Below are positions 34,600 to 43,400 of a DNA stretch of 49,074 nt, one piece after another (the stretch's first letter is position 1; each line of letters begins with the position of its first letter). The DNA is from Pedobacter rhizosphaerae (lineage in GTDB: Bacteria > Bacteroidota > Bacteroidia > Sphingobacteriales > Sphingobacteriaceae): contig NZ_FOGG01000037.1 in the NCBI RefSeq assembly GCF_900111155.1, forward strand, positions 1-49,074, given 5' to 3'. The notes under the pieces were generated by a model, which did not search any database, was not told the DNA's origin, and was given only the letters and a program-made list of their open reading frames with translations. The translations under genes and the position numbers were made by a program.

Positions 34600-35739
34600 A
34601 TGCAAGATTCTCCAAGCAAAAATGATCTGAAAGCAATTGCACTTTACTTGCCACAGTTTCATCCGTTTAAGGAAAATGATGAGTGGTGGGGCAAAGGTTT
34701 TACAGAATGGACTAACGTCACTAAATCAAAACCAAAGTTTGAAGGACACTATCAGCCACATCTACCCGCTGATTTAGGTTTTTATGACCTTAGGCTCCTG
34801 GATACTATGGTTGATCAGGCGAAACTTGCAATGGAATATGGAGTTTATGGATTCTGTTTTTACCATTACTGGTTTAATGGTAAGCTGTTAATGGAAACCC
34901 CAGTAGAACAAATGCTTAAATCTAAAAAACCAGATTTCCCTTTCTGCCTATGTTGGGCAAACGAGAATTGGACAAGGACTTGGGATGGATTAGAAAAAAA
35001 CGTCTTAATTAAACAAGACTATGATTTAAAAGACGATTTGGATCATATACAATATCTGATGCCATTTTTTAAGGATGACAGATATATCAAGATAGATGGT
35101 AAACCAGTATATTTAATGTATAGATCCGAACTCCATCCTAATATTAATCAAGCCGTGCATATATGGAGGGAAGAAGTTAAAAAACAAGGATTTGAGGATC
35201 TCTATTTAATACGTGTAGAAAACTTTAAGAGAAATTTTGATCCTGTAAATCATGATTTCGATGCTAGTATGGAATTTGCTCCAGATTTTTCACTTGAACT
35301 TCAAAAGTATAGCAAAAAGAAGCCTATTCGACATTTTTTAAGAAAATTATCTCATAAAACTGGAATAGCATCAAGTGGTTTATTAAAAAATAAAGTCTTT
35401 GATTATCAGGATATGGTTGATCGAATGGTTGCGAAAGAACCAAAATCATATAAATTTTTTAGGTCCGTATTTCCCAGTTGGGATAATTCTGCTCGAAGAG
35501 CTAAAGACGCTACTGTTTTTGTCAATTCCAGCCCGGAGAAATTTAAGCAATGGGTGATCAAAACAGCTGATTACACCAATCGGAATTTTAACGGAGATGA
35601 GCGAATGATGTTTATTAATGCCTGGAATGAATGGGCAGAAGGCTGCCATTTAGAACCGGATCAAAAATATGGACATCAATATTTGCAAGCGCTAAAGGAA
35701 GGATTGGATGCTGTTAAAATCAATAGTCATAAAGAATAA
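34600..35739 (+). CDS. WbsX-like / GH99-like glycan protein
   Basis: 379 residues from the ATG at 34600; a TTG at 34564 would overlap the previous gene. The family signature is strong: IALYLPQFHPFKENDEWWG, FTEWTNVTKSKP, GHYQPHLPADLGFYDLR, YGFCFYHYWFNGK, FCLCWANENWTRTWDG and the C-terminal NAWNEWAEGCHLEPDQ (quoted in fragments). This is PF14307 (Glyco_tran_WbsX), common in O-antigen and capsule loci and related in fold to family 99 endo-mannosidases. Whether it transfers or hydrolyses sugars has, as far as I know, not been firmly settled. Last gene of the rightward run; a hairpin separates it from a convergent glycosyltransferase. Confidence 0.93.
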   Translation: MQDSPSKNDLKAIALYLPQFHPFKENDEWWGKGFTEWTNVTKSKPKFEGHYQPHLPADLGFYDLRLLDTMVDQAKLAMEYGVYGFCFYHYWFNGKLLMETPVEQMLKSKKPDFPFCLCWANENWTRTWDGLEKNVLIKQDYDLKDDLDHIQYLMPFFKDDRYIKIDGKPVYLMYRSELHPNINQAVHIWREEVKKQGFEDLYLIRVENFKRNFDPVNHDFDASMEFAPDFSLELQKYSKKKPIRHFLRKLSHKTGIASSGLLKNKVFDYQDMVDRMVAKEPKSYKFFRSVFPSWDNSARRAKDATVFVNSSPEKFKQWVIKTADYTNRNFNGDERMMFINAWNEWAEGCHLEPDQKYGHQYLQALKEGLDAVKINSHKE

Positions 35740-35745
35740 ATCAAG

Positions 35746-35781
35746 ACACAATTTAAATTCTTAAATGAGTTCAAATTGTGT
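35746..35781. terminator. Probable bidirectional terminator between convergent genes
   Basis: ACACAATTT at 35746-35754 and AAATTGTGT at 35773-35781 form a perfect 9 bp stem with an 18-base loop, 6 bp after the WbsX stop and 15 bp before the end of the opposing gene. The flanking T-runs are short. Confidence 0.55.
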
Positions 35782-35796
35782 TTAATCGTTTGGATT

Positions 35797-36903
35797 TTAT
35801 ATGTCTTCCAGTATTTCTTCTAGTCTAGAAACCTGTTTTTTCACTTCGTATCGCGCTGCCTGTGCTTTGATCTCCGTTTCTAAAAATTGCTCAGGATAAT
35901 CTTTCACTCTCATCATTGCAGAAGCCAGGTCCTTTGCTCTCCAGGTATCGATAACAATGCCGGTTTGCTCATTAACAAATTCGCTTATGCCCCCAGAGTT
36001 AAAGCCGACTATAGGTTTGCCTAAGGCCGCCGCTTCCAGCATTACCAACGGGAAAGAATCCTCACGAGATAGAAGTAGAAAAGCATCAGCAGAATTAAGA
36101 TAGTTATAATATTCATCACTCTGTGCGCCTAGAAATAATACTCTCCCAGGAAATTTATTTTCCAATGCTTTTTTGGCATAATAGTAAATCCCCGTATTTT
36201 CCTCGCCTCCAATCCAAATAAATTTAACATTATCGGGAAGTTCAGCAACCAATGAAGCAAGGAAGTCTACACCCTTTATTAAAGAGGTTTTTCCTGAAAT
36301 TGCCCAAACGAAATCATCGTTATTGAAGCCGGTGTTAGCCTTAACTTCAGGCGCTGTTTTGCTGCAAACAATCTTGTTCGCATCTATAAAGCCATAAAGC
36401 AGTTTTACATCTGGTCTTCCCATGTCACTAATCTTTTCACAAACCGTTTTTGAACAGCCAATTAAGGTGCTGGAGGAAGTAATGATTCGCTCCATGTCCG
36501 TGTAAGAGTTAAAGTTATAAGCCAGGGGTAACTCATGGGCATGTGTAATAATTTTTACCCCCAATTTGTTTGCAATGGAATAAACTTCTGGCAACACCAA
36601 TGTATTGACATACCAATAATCTACATTATTTTTTTTATGTATTTGTGTTAACTGGTAGGTTAAAGAATCAATTTTAAAAATTTTTAAAATGGTTCTCAAA
36701 AATCTTAATGATCGCTTTGGATTCTTCTTGTATGGCAAAAAATGCGGGATCTCGGCAGGTAGCTGATCTACAAGCACTCCCTTAGTTTTTGTGAATAATA
36801 GTGGCGTAAATTTTTCTTTATTAAGATGTATCAAAGAATACCAAAGTAGCATTTCTGAGCCAGTTCTGCCTAAATTGTGCGTGATAAATAATATTTTCTT
36901 CAT
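35797..36903 (-). CDS. Glycosyltransferase family 4 (GT-B fold)
   Basis: 368 residues. The N-terminal domain begins ILFITHNLGRTGSEMLLWY with the glycine-rich loop, and HAHELPLAYNF near residue 128. The donor domain has WAISGKTSLIKGVDFLASLV, FIWIGGEE, VLFLGAQSDEYYNYLNSADAFLLLSREDSFPLVMLEAAALGKPIV in pieces: the E-x7-E motif EDSFPLVMLEA near residue 290 is intact. This retaining family uses nucleotide sugars to extend lipid-linked glycans. It is leftward, opposite to its neighbours, and thus has its own promoter, not recognised. Confidence 0.92.
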   Translation of the reverse strand: MKKILFITHNLGRTGSEMLLWYSLIHLNKEKFTPLLFTKTKGVLVDQLPAEIPHFLPYKKNPKRSLRFLRTILKIFKIDSLTYQLTQIHKKNNVDYWYVNTLVLPEVYSIANKLGVKIITHAHELPLAYNFNSYTDMERIITSSSTLIGCSKTVCEKISDMGRPDVKLLYGFIDANKIVCSKTAPEVKANTGFNNDDFVWAISGKTSLIKGVDFLASLVAELPDNVKFIWIGGEENTGIYYYAKKALENKFPGRVLFLGAQSDEYYNYLNSADAFLLLSREDSFPLVMLEAAALGKPIVGFNSGGISEFVNEQTGIVIDTWRAKDLASAMMRVKDYPEQFLETEIKAQAARYEVKKQVSRLEEILEDI

Positions 36904-36991
36904 CTAATCTTTGGTGATTGGAAATCAGTTTTTCTGCAAAGTAAAGCAATAATTCATTAAGTTTTATTTTATTACACTAACCTCGGTTCAT

Positions 36992-37011
36992 TACTTTTGT
37001 TAATATATTTG
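36992..37011 (+). promoter_or_regulatory. Two -7-like boxes upstream of a GT2 gene
   Basis: TACTTTTG (36992-36999) and TATATTTG (37004-37011) both fit TAnnTTTG, 78 and 66 bp before the ATG at 37078. They could be alternative start sites; no -33 was recognised for either. Confidence 0.4.
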
Positions 37012-37077
37012 AAAGCGATACTAATAGGAATAAATTAAAAATTAATTCAATATCTCCGTATCTGTAATTAGCAAAGA

Positions 37078-38082
37078 ATGAAACAACCAGAAATAACGGT
37101 TTTTATGGCCGCTTATAACCAGGAAAAATATATTGAAAAATCAATAAATAGCATATTAGAACAAAGTTTCAGCGACTTTGAGCTGGTTATTGTAAATGAT
37201 GGTTCTACGGATGATACTGTTGCTATTGTTGAATCATTCTCAGATGACAGAATCAGATTGATGCACAACGCTGGTAATCGGGGATTGATCTTTACCAGAA
37301 ATAGATTGTTAGACATTGCAAGGGGTAAATATATAGCGATCCTTGATGCTGATGACATTGCGTATCATGATCGTTTAAAACATCAATATCAATTCCTGAG
37401 AAAGAATCCAGATGTTGTATTGTGTGGTGGTCATGCCAACATTATTGACGAGCATAATCGCGCAACTGGAGCACAATTGCGGGTACCTGTAGATAATACT
37501 GTAAACATGTTTATGTTATTTGGTAATCCCTTTGTGAATTCTACTACTATGTTTAGAACCGAATCTTTTAAAGCTATTGGTGGATATCAGGAATATGAGA
37601 TTTCTGAGGATTACGATCTTTTTATCAGGATGTCAAATGGTCAGAAAGTAGCTAATTTAGATGAAACACTGATAGACTATAGGGTGCATAGTAATAACAC
37701 ATCAGCTCTACATTTAGCCATAAGGCTTGAGAATGAGCAGAGGATTATTTCCAGTTTGAGAAGTATGATGGGCGTTTCAGTTGATGAATTTTCCTTAAAA
37801 ATACATTTTGAGCTTTTTTCATGGCATTTGAATAAAGATCACCTGACGAATTATGCCAATCTACTCAGCGAGCTGAAACTAGCTAACAGAATTTCAAAAA
37901 CATATGATTCTAATCGATTTGAACGCTTTTTATTTGATAAATGGTGCGCTATTCTCCTGTCGGATCAAGTCAATGGTCTTTATCTTAAATGGTACTTTAA
38001 TCCTGCTTTATTTAGCCTGTCTTATTTTAATCTTAAGAAAATGCGTAAAGCTCTTAAAAATAGTATAAAAAACGTTTTTTGA
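37078..38082 (+). CDS. Glycosyltransferase family 2
   Basis: 334 residues. Motifs: ITVFMAAYNQEKYIEKSI near residue 5, LVIVNDGSTDDTVAIVE near 38, IAILDADDIAYHDRLKHQ near 92 (DADD as DXD) and YEISEDYDLFIRMS near 179 with ED as the likely catalytic base. A C-terminal 120-residue extension is helical and of unknown role. Convergent with the acyltransferase gene, with only 5 bp between the two stops. Confidence 0.92.
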   Translation: MKQPEITVFMAAYNQEKYIEKSINSILEQSFSDFELVIVNDGSTDDTVAIVESFSDDRIRLMHNAGNRGLIFTRNRLLDIARGKYIAILDADDIAYHDRLKHQYQFLRKNPDVVLCGGHANIIDEHNRATGAQLRVPVDNTVNMFMLFGNPFVNSTTMFRTESFKAIGGYQEYEISEDYDLFIRMSNGQKVANLDETLIDYRVHSNNTSALHLAIRLENEQRIISSLRSMMGVSVDEFSLKIHFELFSWHLNKDHLTNYANLLSELKLANRISKTYDSNRFERFLFDKWCAILLSDQVNGLYLKWYFNPALFSLSYFNLKKMRKALKNSIKNVF

Positions 38083-38087
38083 TAGGT

Positions 38088-39176
38088 TTATTGCCCCACA
38101 GTCCATTTCATTTTGGTTTTAACAATTAGTGATGAAAGTAGGTAGCAAAGAATATATACGATCACAAAACGACCTAGCAATAAACCTGTATTTTGCCAAA
38201 CATTAAATTTGGCTACATTTAACTTTAAAGGTTGAAAAATTAACGGTAAAAATCTTTCTATTACAATACTATGTATAAGGTAAATGCCAAAAGTGGTTTC
38301 TCTTGGTTTCAGTTTATCTAGTGTTTTAATGCTTCCAATCTTGAGCAAGATTCCAAATGATACTAATGAATAGATAATATTAGATATTCTAAGTGTATTA
38401 TAAGCATCAGTACTTCCTAGTTTGATCAGGTGCATTGACTCCCAAACCCCCAGGCTAAATGTGGCTACATAAAGTAATACCCACATGAGCCAAGAACTTT
38501 TCTTAATAAATTCCACTACCTTGATGTAGTATTTATTGAGGAAAACCCCTAACCATAAATAAAATACAAAACCAAATAAAGCTGAAGTATGAGTAGTTTC
38601 AAACCATTTATAATATAGATTGACACTATAACTTAAGGAAATGATGCCAAACAGAATCCCTAACCAATAATTATATAAGTATTTCTTGAAAATTAAAAGT
38701 AATGTAATGCAGATAAGGAAATTAAGTATAAACCAATAAGGACTAAAAAATAGTACCCGATATCCTAAATCCGATATATATGCCCAAAAATCAGTAAACA
38801 TGAGGCCACCATCGCTACCTTTCATATAGGCAACAGTTCTATCCAGCATGGTAAGAAGTAGATAGACCAGAATCCAAAATAACCAGGGTTTAACGGTATT
38901 TTTAAATCTGTTTTTTAAATACTGAATGGCCGAGTATTCTTGAAACTTGTGGTTAATAAGAAATCCACCAATCAAGAAAAATGCGATTGTAGAAAATTTG
39001 AAGAATTGCAATACTCCCGTCTCAACTATTGTTGCTCCAATCGTACTGTACATTGGAGCATGAGCAATTTGACTGTGCTCAAATAGAATTCCCATCATAG
39101 AAATGCACCTGATGGTATTTACAAAATCGAAGTTTTTATTTAGAGTAGATGTCTGTTTCAGTTGGGTTGGATTCAT
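38088..39176 (-). CDS. Acyltransferase family 3 (OafA/NodX-type) membrane protein
   Basis: 362 residues with about ten membrane helices. The family-typical N-terminus FDFVNTIRCISMMGILFEHSQ carries the conserved histidine near residue 34 and is followed by FLIGGFLINHKFQEYSAIQYLKNRFKNTVKPW in pieces; the R(I/F)KR-like motif and a PLIF late helix also fit PF01757. These proteins O-acetylate or otherwise acylate surface glycans, consistent with the neighbouring glycosyltransferases. There is no SGNH domain. Leftward; a terminator belonging to the upstream unit lies 44 bp before its start. Confidence 0.9.
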   Translation of the reverse strand: MNPTQLKQTSTLNKNFDFVNTIRCISMMGILFEHSQIAHAPMYSTIGATIVETGVLQFFKFSTIAFFLIGGFLINHKFQEYSAIQYLKNRFKNTVKPWLFWILVYLLLTMLDRTVAYMKGSDGGLMFTDFWAYISDLGYRVLFFSPYWFILNFLICITLLLIFKKYLYNYWLGILFGIISLSYSVNLYYKWFETTHTSALFGFVFYLWLGVFLNKYYIKVVEFIKKSSWLMWVLLYVATFSLGVWESMHLIKLGSTDAYNTLRISNIIYSLVSFGILLKIGSIKTLDKLKPRETTFGIYLIHSIVIERFLPLIFQPLKLNVAKFNVWQNTGLLLGRFVIVYILCYLLSSLIVKTKMKWTVGQ

Positions 39177-39212
39177 TAATTAATACCTTTTCATAAGTGG
39201 CTTTGCAAATAT

Positions 39213-39252
39213 GACAAAAAAAACCATCTCAAATTGATAATGAGATGGTTTT
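39213..39252 (-). terminator. Strong intrinsic terminator
   Basis: AAAACCATCTCA (39220-39231) and TGAGATGGTTTT (39241-39252) form a perfect 12 bp stem with a 9-base loop; on the minus strand the stem ends in eight T residues. It closes the leftward unit of the DUF5648 lipoprotein gene. Confidence 0.9.
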
Positions 39253-39260
39253 AACATTTA

Positions 39261-39368
39261 TTAAGTCTTTCCAAGCTGGATTTTAATTTGCTCGTGCAAG
39301 CCAGTTAGAATTCTATTGTTTTTGCTTTGAAGTTTTGTTTGTTTTGAGCGATTATTTTCTTCATGCAT
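39261..39368 (-). CDS. Possible 35-residue small protein
   Basis: An ATG-started frame between the DUF5648 lipoprotein gene and its terminator encodes a basic, hydrophilic peptide (starts MHEENNRSKQTKLQSKN, ends IQLGKT) with many Lys, Gln and Asn. It starts 25 bp after the lipoprotein stop and ends 8 bp before the terminator stem, so it would lie on the same message. I know of no relative; it could equally be a 3' untranslated region. Confidence 0.3.
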   Translation of the reverse strand: MHEENNRSKQTKLQSKNNRILTGLHEQIKIQLGKT

Positions 39369-39393
39369 CTGTTTTGGCCTATGTGGAGTAAAC

Positions 39394-39993
39394 TTAATAC
39401 ATCAAGTAAAATGCTATACCTTCATTTCTCCAGGCTGAATTTCCATTCAGTTCATTTGGATTTGCGGTATAGACATGGTCTGTTTTCCCTGAAATAGTAG
39501 AAAAAGCATATATTGGACGGTAGCCAGAAGTTGCAGAAGTGTATACATAAGTTTGTATACCTTCCAATACGTAACCTGCAGGTATGCTCGAATTTGTAGA
39601 AAAATAGTGGTCATCAATGGCATAAAACCTATACAGTGGCTTTCCCCCACTTCTTAAACCATAGCCAAGTATTCCTTCATTTACCCAAGCTGGAAACCAG
39701 TTCGAGCCTCTTTTAACTTTTTGTGCTAAAAGAACATACGTTTCCTCTGGATTGGCAAGCATATGAACACCCTGATATGGATTATATAAACGCGTTAATG
39801 CAATTCCGTTTGAAGGAGGAGGTCCCCATACTTGTGGAAGTATTGCTAACGGTGTTGTTGTGATGGTTTTAGAAGTTTGTTCCGATAACTCTTTACTTGA
39901 AATAGGATCACTTAATAGTTCTTTTTTCTTACAACTTAATAAGGAGCAAGAAATAATGGCAAGCATAAATGCTATCATCTTTAAATTTTTCAT
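39394..39993 (-). CDS. DUF5648-type repeat lipoprotein
   Basis: 199 residues. The signal peptide ends SLLSC, so Cys21 is probably lipidated, followed by KKKELL. The mature part has three repeats of the kind found in PF18885: LTRLYNPYQGVHMLANPEE (about 66-110), LYRFYAIDDHYFSTNSS (about 119-150) and IYAFSTISGKTDHVYTANP (about 157-199), each with the pattern LYR.Y....DH.YT followed by W.NEGI or YVLEGI. Such domains occur in secreted and cell-surface proteins, often beside hydrolases; binding to carbohydrate is commonly suspected but I cannot confirm it. Divergent from a small XRE gene. Confidence 0.78.
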   Translation of the reverse strand: MKNLKMIAFMLAIISCSLLSCKKKELLSDPISSKELSEQTSKTITTTPLAILPQVWGPPPSNGIALTRLYNPYQGVHMLANPEETYVLLAQKVKRGSNWFPAWVNEGILGYGLRSGGKPLYRFYAIDDHYFSTNSSIPAGYVLEGIQTYVYTSATSGYRPIYAFSTISGKTDHVYTANPNELNGNSAWRNEGIAFYLMY

Positions 39994-40029
39994 AAAAGTT
40001 TTTTTCCTAAAGAGACACGAAAAAAAGTA

Positions 40030-40037
40030 TATTTTTG
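40030..40037 (+). promoter_or_regulatory. Candidate -7 box for the XRE gene
   Basis: TATTTTTG fits TAnnTTTG and lies 28 bp before the ATG at 40066. A message starting near 40042 would include that ATG. No -33 TTTG was recognised. Confidence 0.45.
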
Positions 40038-40065
40038 ATAACTCCCCGTTGTCAAAAGCTATTCC

Positions 40066-40350
40066 ATGAAATATACATTTATATATGTTTTATTAATAGC
40101 TCTTCTCATGCTAGATATCGGGATTACCTTAAGAAAATATAGGGATAGCTGTGGTTATTCTCAACAATTTGTTGCAAACTGCTTGGAAATTAGTAGAGTG
40201 AGTTACAGAAAATGGGAAAATAACGAAGTTGATTTTTCGATTAACCAGCTGGAGAAAATATCTGAATTTTATTCAATACCTATCGATCAGATCATAAAGG
40301 ATTCCTATATGGTAGTTGGGTATATGATAAAACATAGTAGTACTAAGTAA
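40066..40350 (+). CDS. Small XRE-family HTH regulator, possibly membrane-anchored
   Basis: 94 residues as drawn. The helix-turn-helix lies at about residues 22-78: ITLRKYRDSCGYSQQFVANCLEISRVSYRKWENNE and then INQLEKISEFYSIPIDQII, in pieces, a clear HTH_3 domain. Residues 1-17 (KYTFIYVLLIALLML) are hydrophobic and look like a membrane helix, which is unusual. An alternative start at ATG 40108 gives an ordinary 80-residue soluble regulator; both ATGs lie downstream of the candidate promoter. It is divergent from the DUF5648 gene and may control it. The infB terminator follows. Confidence 0.78.
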   Translation: MKYTFIYVLLIALLMLDIGITLRKYRDSCGYSQQFVANCLEISRVSYRKWENNEVDFSINQLEKISEFYSIPIDQIIKDSYMVVGYMIKHSSTK

Positions 40351-40374
40351 TAATTATTCGAATATAGGCATCAA

Positions 40375-40406
40375 ACAAAAAGGGTCTCAACTTTCGCTAA
40401 GACCCT
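40375..40406 (-). terminator. Intrinsic terminator after infB
   Basis: AGGGTCT (40381-40387) and AGACCCT (40400-40406) form a 7 bp stem around a 12-base loop; on the minus strand it runs into TTTTTGTTT. It lies 23 bp after the infB stop and could also stop the XRE message from the other side. Confidence 0.85.
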
Positions 40407-40429
40407 CCATAAAGCTATAATAAGCTTAA

Positions 40430-43400
40430 TTATAATTTACGTTTAACTTCTACTTGTTCGTAAGCTTCCACGATATCGCCCACTTCAATGTTGTTAAAGT
40501 TTTGGATGTTCAATCCGCATTCGTAACCTTTCGATACCTCTTTAACATCATCCTTAAAGCGTTTTAAGGAAGCAAGTTCTCCAGTGTAAACTACAACACC
40601 ATCTCTAACGATACGGATTTTGCTGTTTCTGGTAATCTTACCATCCAATACCATACATCCTGCAATGGTACCCACTTTAGTGATTTTGAATGTTTCACGG
40701 ATTTCAACGTTAGCCACAATTTTCTCTTCAAATTCTGGATCCAACATACCTTCCATCGCAGATTTAATCTCGTTGATTGCATCATAGATGATAGAATATA
40801 AGCGGATATCGATTTGCTCTTGTTCTGCTAACTTACGTGCACCAGTTGAAGGACGAACCTGGAAACCGATGATAATCGCATCGGATGCCGAAGCCAATAA
40901 TACATCAGATTCTGAAATCTGACCTACACCTTTACTGATTACGTTGATCTGGATCTGCTCAGTAGAGAGTTTCAATAATGAATCTGATAAAGCCTCAATA
41001 GAACCATCCACATCACCTTTAACGATGATATTAAGCTCTTTAAAGTTACCAATTGCTAAACGACGACCGATCTCATCCAGTGTGATGTGTTTCTGCGTAC
41101 GTAAGCCTTGTTCACGTTGTAATTGCATACGTTTGTTCGCAATATCACGTGCTTCGCTTTCACTTTCTAAAGCATTGAAGCGATCACCTGCTGTAGGTGC
41201 TCCCTGCATACCCAAAACCTGTACTGGTTGTGATGGGCCTGCGGAGTCAACCTTAGCTCCACGCTCATTGGTTAATGCTTTAACACGTCCGCTGAAGCTA
41301 CCCGCTAAAATTGGATCTCCAACTCTTAAGGTACCACCTTGAACCAATACCGTAGTAACAATACCACGTCCTTTATCCAAAGCAGCCTCAATTACTGTAC
41401 CTGTAGCACGTTTATTAGGGTTAGCCTTAAGTTCTAATAACTCAGCCTCTAATAAAACTTTATCTAAAAGTAAATCAACATTTAAGCCGCTTTTACTTGA
41501 GATTTCTTGTGATTGATATTTACCACCCCAGTCTTCAACTAAAATATTCATGGTTGATAATTGCTCGCGAACACGGTCTGCATTTGCTCCTGGTTTATCC
41601 ACCTTAGTGAATGCGAATACTAAAGGAACGCCTGCTGCCTGAGCGTGATTGATAGCCTCTTTCGTTTGAGGCATCACTGCATCATCCGCTGCAATAACGA
41701 TGATGGCAATATCCGCTGCTTTCGCGCCACGTGCACGCATCGCTGTAAAGGCTTCGTGACCTGGTGTATCTAAGAAAGTTACTTTTTTACCCGAAGAAGT
41801 CGTTACCATGTAGGCACCAATGTGTTGAGTGATACCACCCGCTTCACCAGCTACTACATTTGCTTTACGGATATAATCCAGCAATGAAGTTTTACCATGA
41901 TCTACGTGCCCCATAATAGTCACTACAGGAGCTCTTTCGATCAAATCATTTTCGTTATCTTCTTCTTCAATAACATTGTCCTCCTCTTCATCAGGTTTTA
42001 CGAATTGAATTTCGTAGCCAAATTCATCAGCAACAATGGTTAAAGTTTCAGCATCTAAACGTTGGTTAATGGATACGAACATACCTAAGCTCATACAAGT
42101 ACCAATAATTTTGGTAACTGGCACATCCATCATGTTCGCCAATTCATTAGCCGTAACAAATTCTGTTACTTTTAATATTCTTGATTGCGATTCAAGTTCG
42201 TTTGCTGCTTCTTCTGCTGATGAAGCAACATCATCACGTTTTTGACGACGTAGTTTAGCACGTTGAGCAAATTTACCTGATTTACCTGCACCACTTAAAC
42301 GAGCAAGTGTTGCCTTGATTTGATCTTGAATCTCTTTCTCAGTAGGCTCTTCTTTAGGTCCGCTTGGAGTTGCGTTTCTATTTTGGAAACCTGGTCTGTT
42401 ATTATTTCTATTACCTTGATAAGGTTGGCCGCCTTGTCCTGCAGGACGATTACCTTGATATGGTTGGCCTCCCGGACGGTTCCCTTGATAAGGCTGACGC
42501 GGTTGTTGGGTACCTCCCTGACCTTGGCCTTGACCCTGTGTGCCAGCAGGATTTTGTCCTTGCTGACCCTGACCTGGCTGTCCAGGTCCTCCCGGAGTTT
42601 TCTTGCGTTTGCGCTTGCGTTTCGCAGCTTCGCTATCGCTTGAAGAGGCTACAGGATTATTTCTTCTGTCTGGTACAGTTGGCAGGGTAATTTTTCCAAC
42701 GATGTTTGGTCCAGATAATTTAACTGTACGTGCCTTAATTACTTCAGGTCCGGCAGGCTCAGTAGGTGTACTGGCAGGCTTTACTTCTGGTTTAGGCTGT
42801 TCAACTGGTTTCACAGGTTCTGGGGCTTTAGCTACAACAGGTGCTTCTTCCTTTTTAACTTCCACAGGTTTTTCTTCCACTTTAGGTTGTTCAACAGGTT
42901 TCACAGGCTCTGGAGCTTTCGCTACAGGAGCTGGGGGAGGAGTAGTTGGCTCTTCTTTTTTTACCGGGCGTGTTTTTGAATTAAGATCGTTTAAATCAAT
43001 CTTTCCTACAATTTTAACACCAGGCAATGCACTTTCCTCAACCTTTTCCTCAGCTTTAACTTCTTTTACAGGCTCTGCTGCCACAGGAGCCGGAGTTTCT
43101 TCCTTAGGTGTTTCAACAACCTTTGGTTTTTCTACCGGTGGAGTAAATGATTGAGCATTTTTAATTAAAATCTCTTCATTTTTCTCAAAATCGGCATTTT
43201 TCTTTGGCGCTTCTACTGGCTTTTCAGTCTCAGGCTCGTCGCGACGTATTTTACCAATCACTATTTGTTTGGCTTCTTCTCTTACGATCTTATCTCCCTG
43301 ATACTCTTTCAACAAGGCATTGTACATTTCACCCGTAAGTTTAAACATAGGGCTCTTCTCGGCAGCGAAGCCCTTTTTGTTTAAAAACTCAACGGCCGTA

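Noticed and set aside
42603..43154. 183-residue plus-strand frame
   Set aside because: It is antisense to the low-complexity N-terminus of infB and mirrors its Pro/Glu repeats; codon pattern follows infB.
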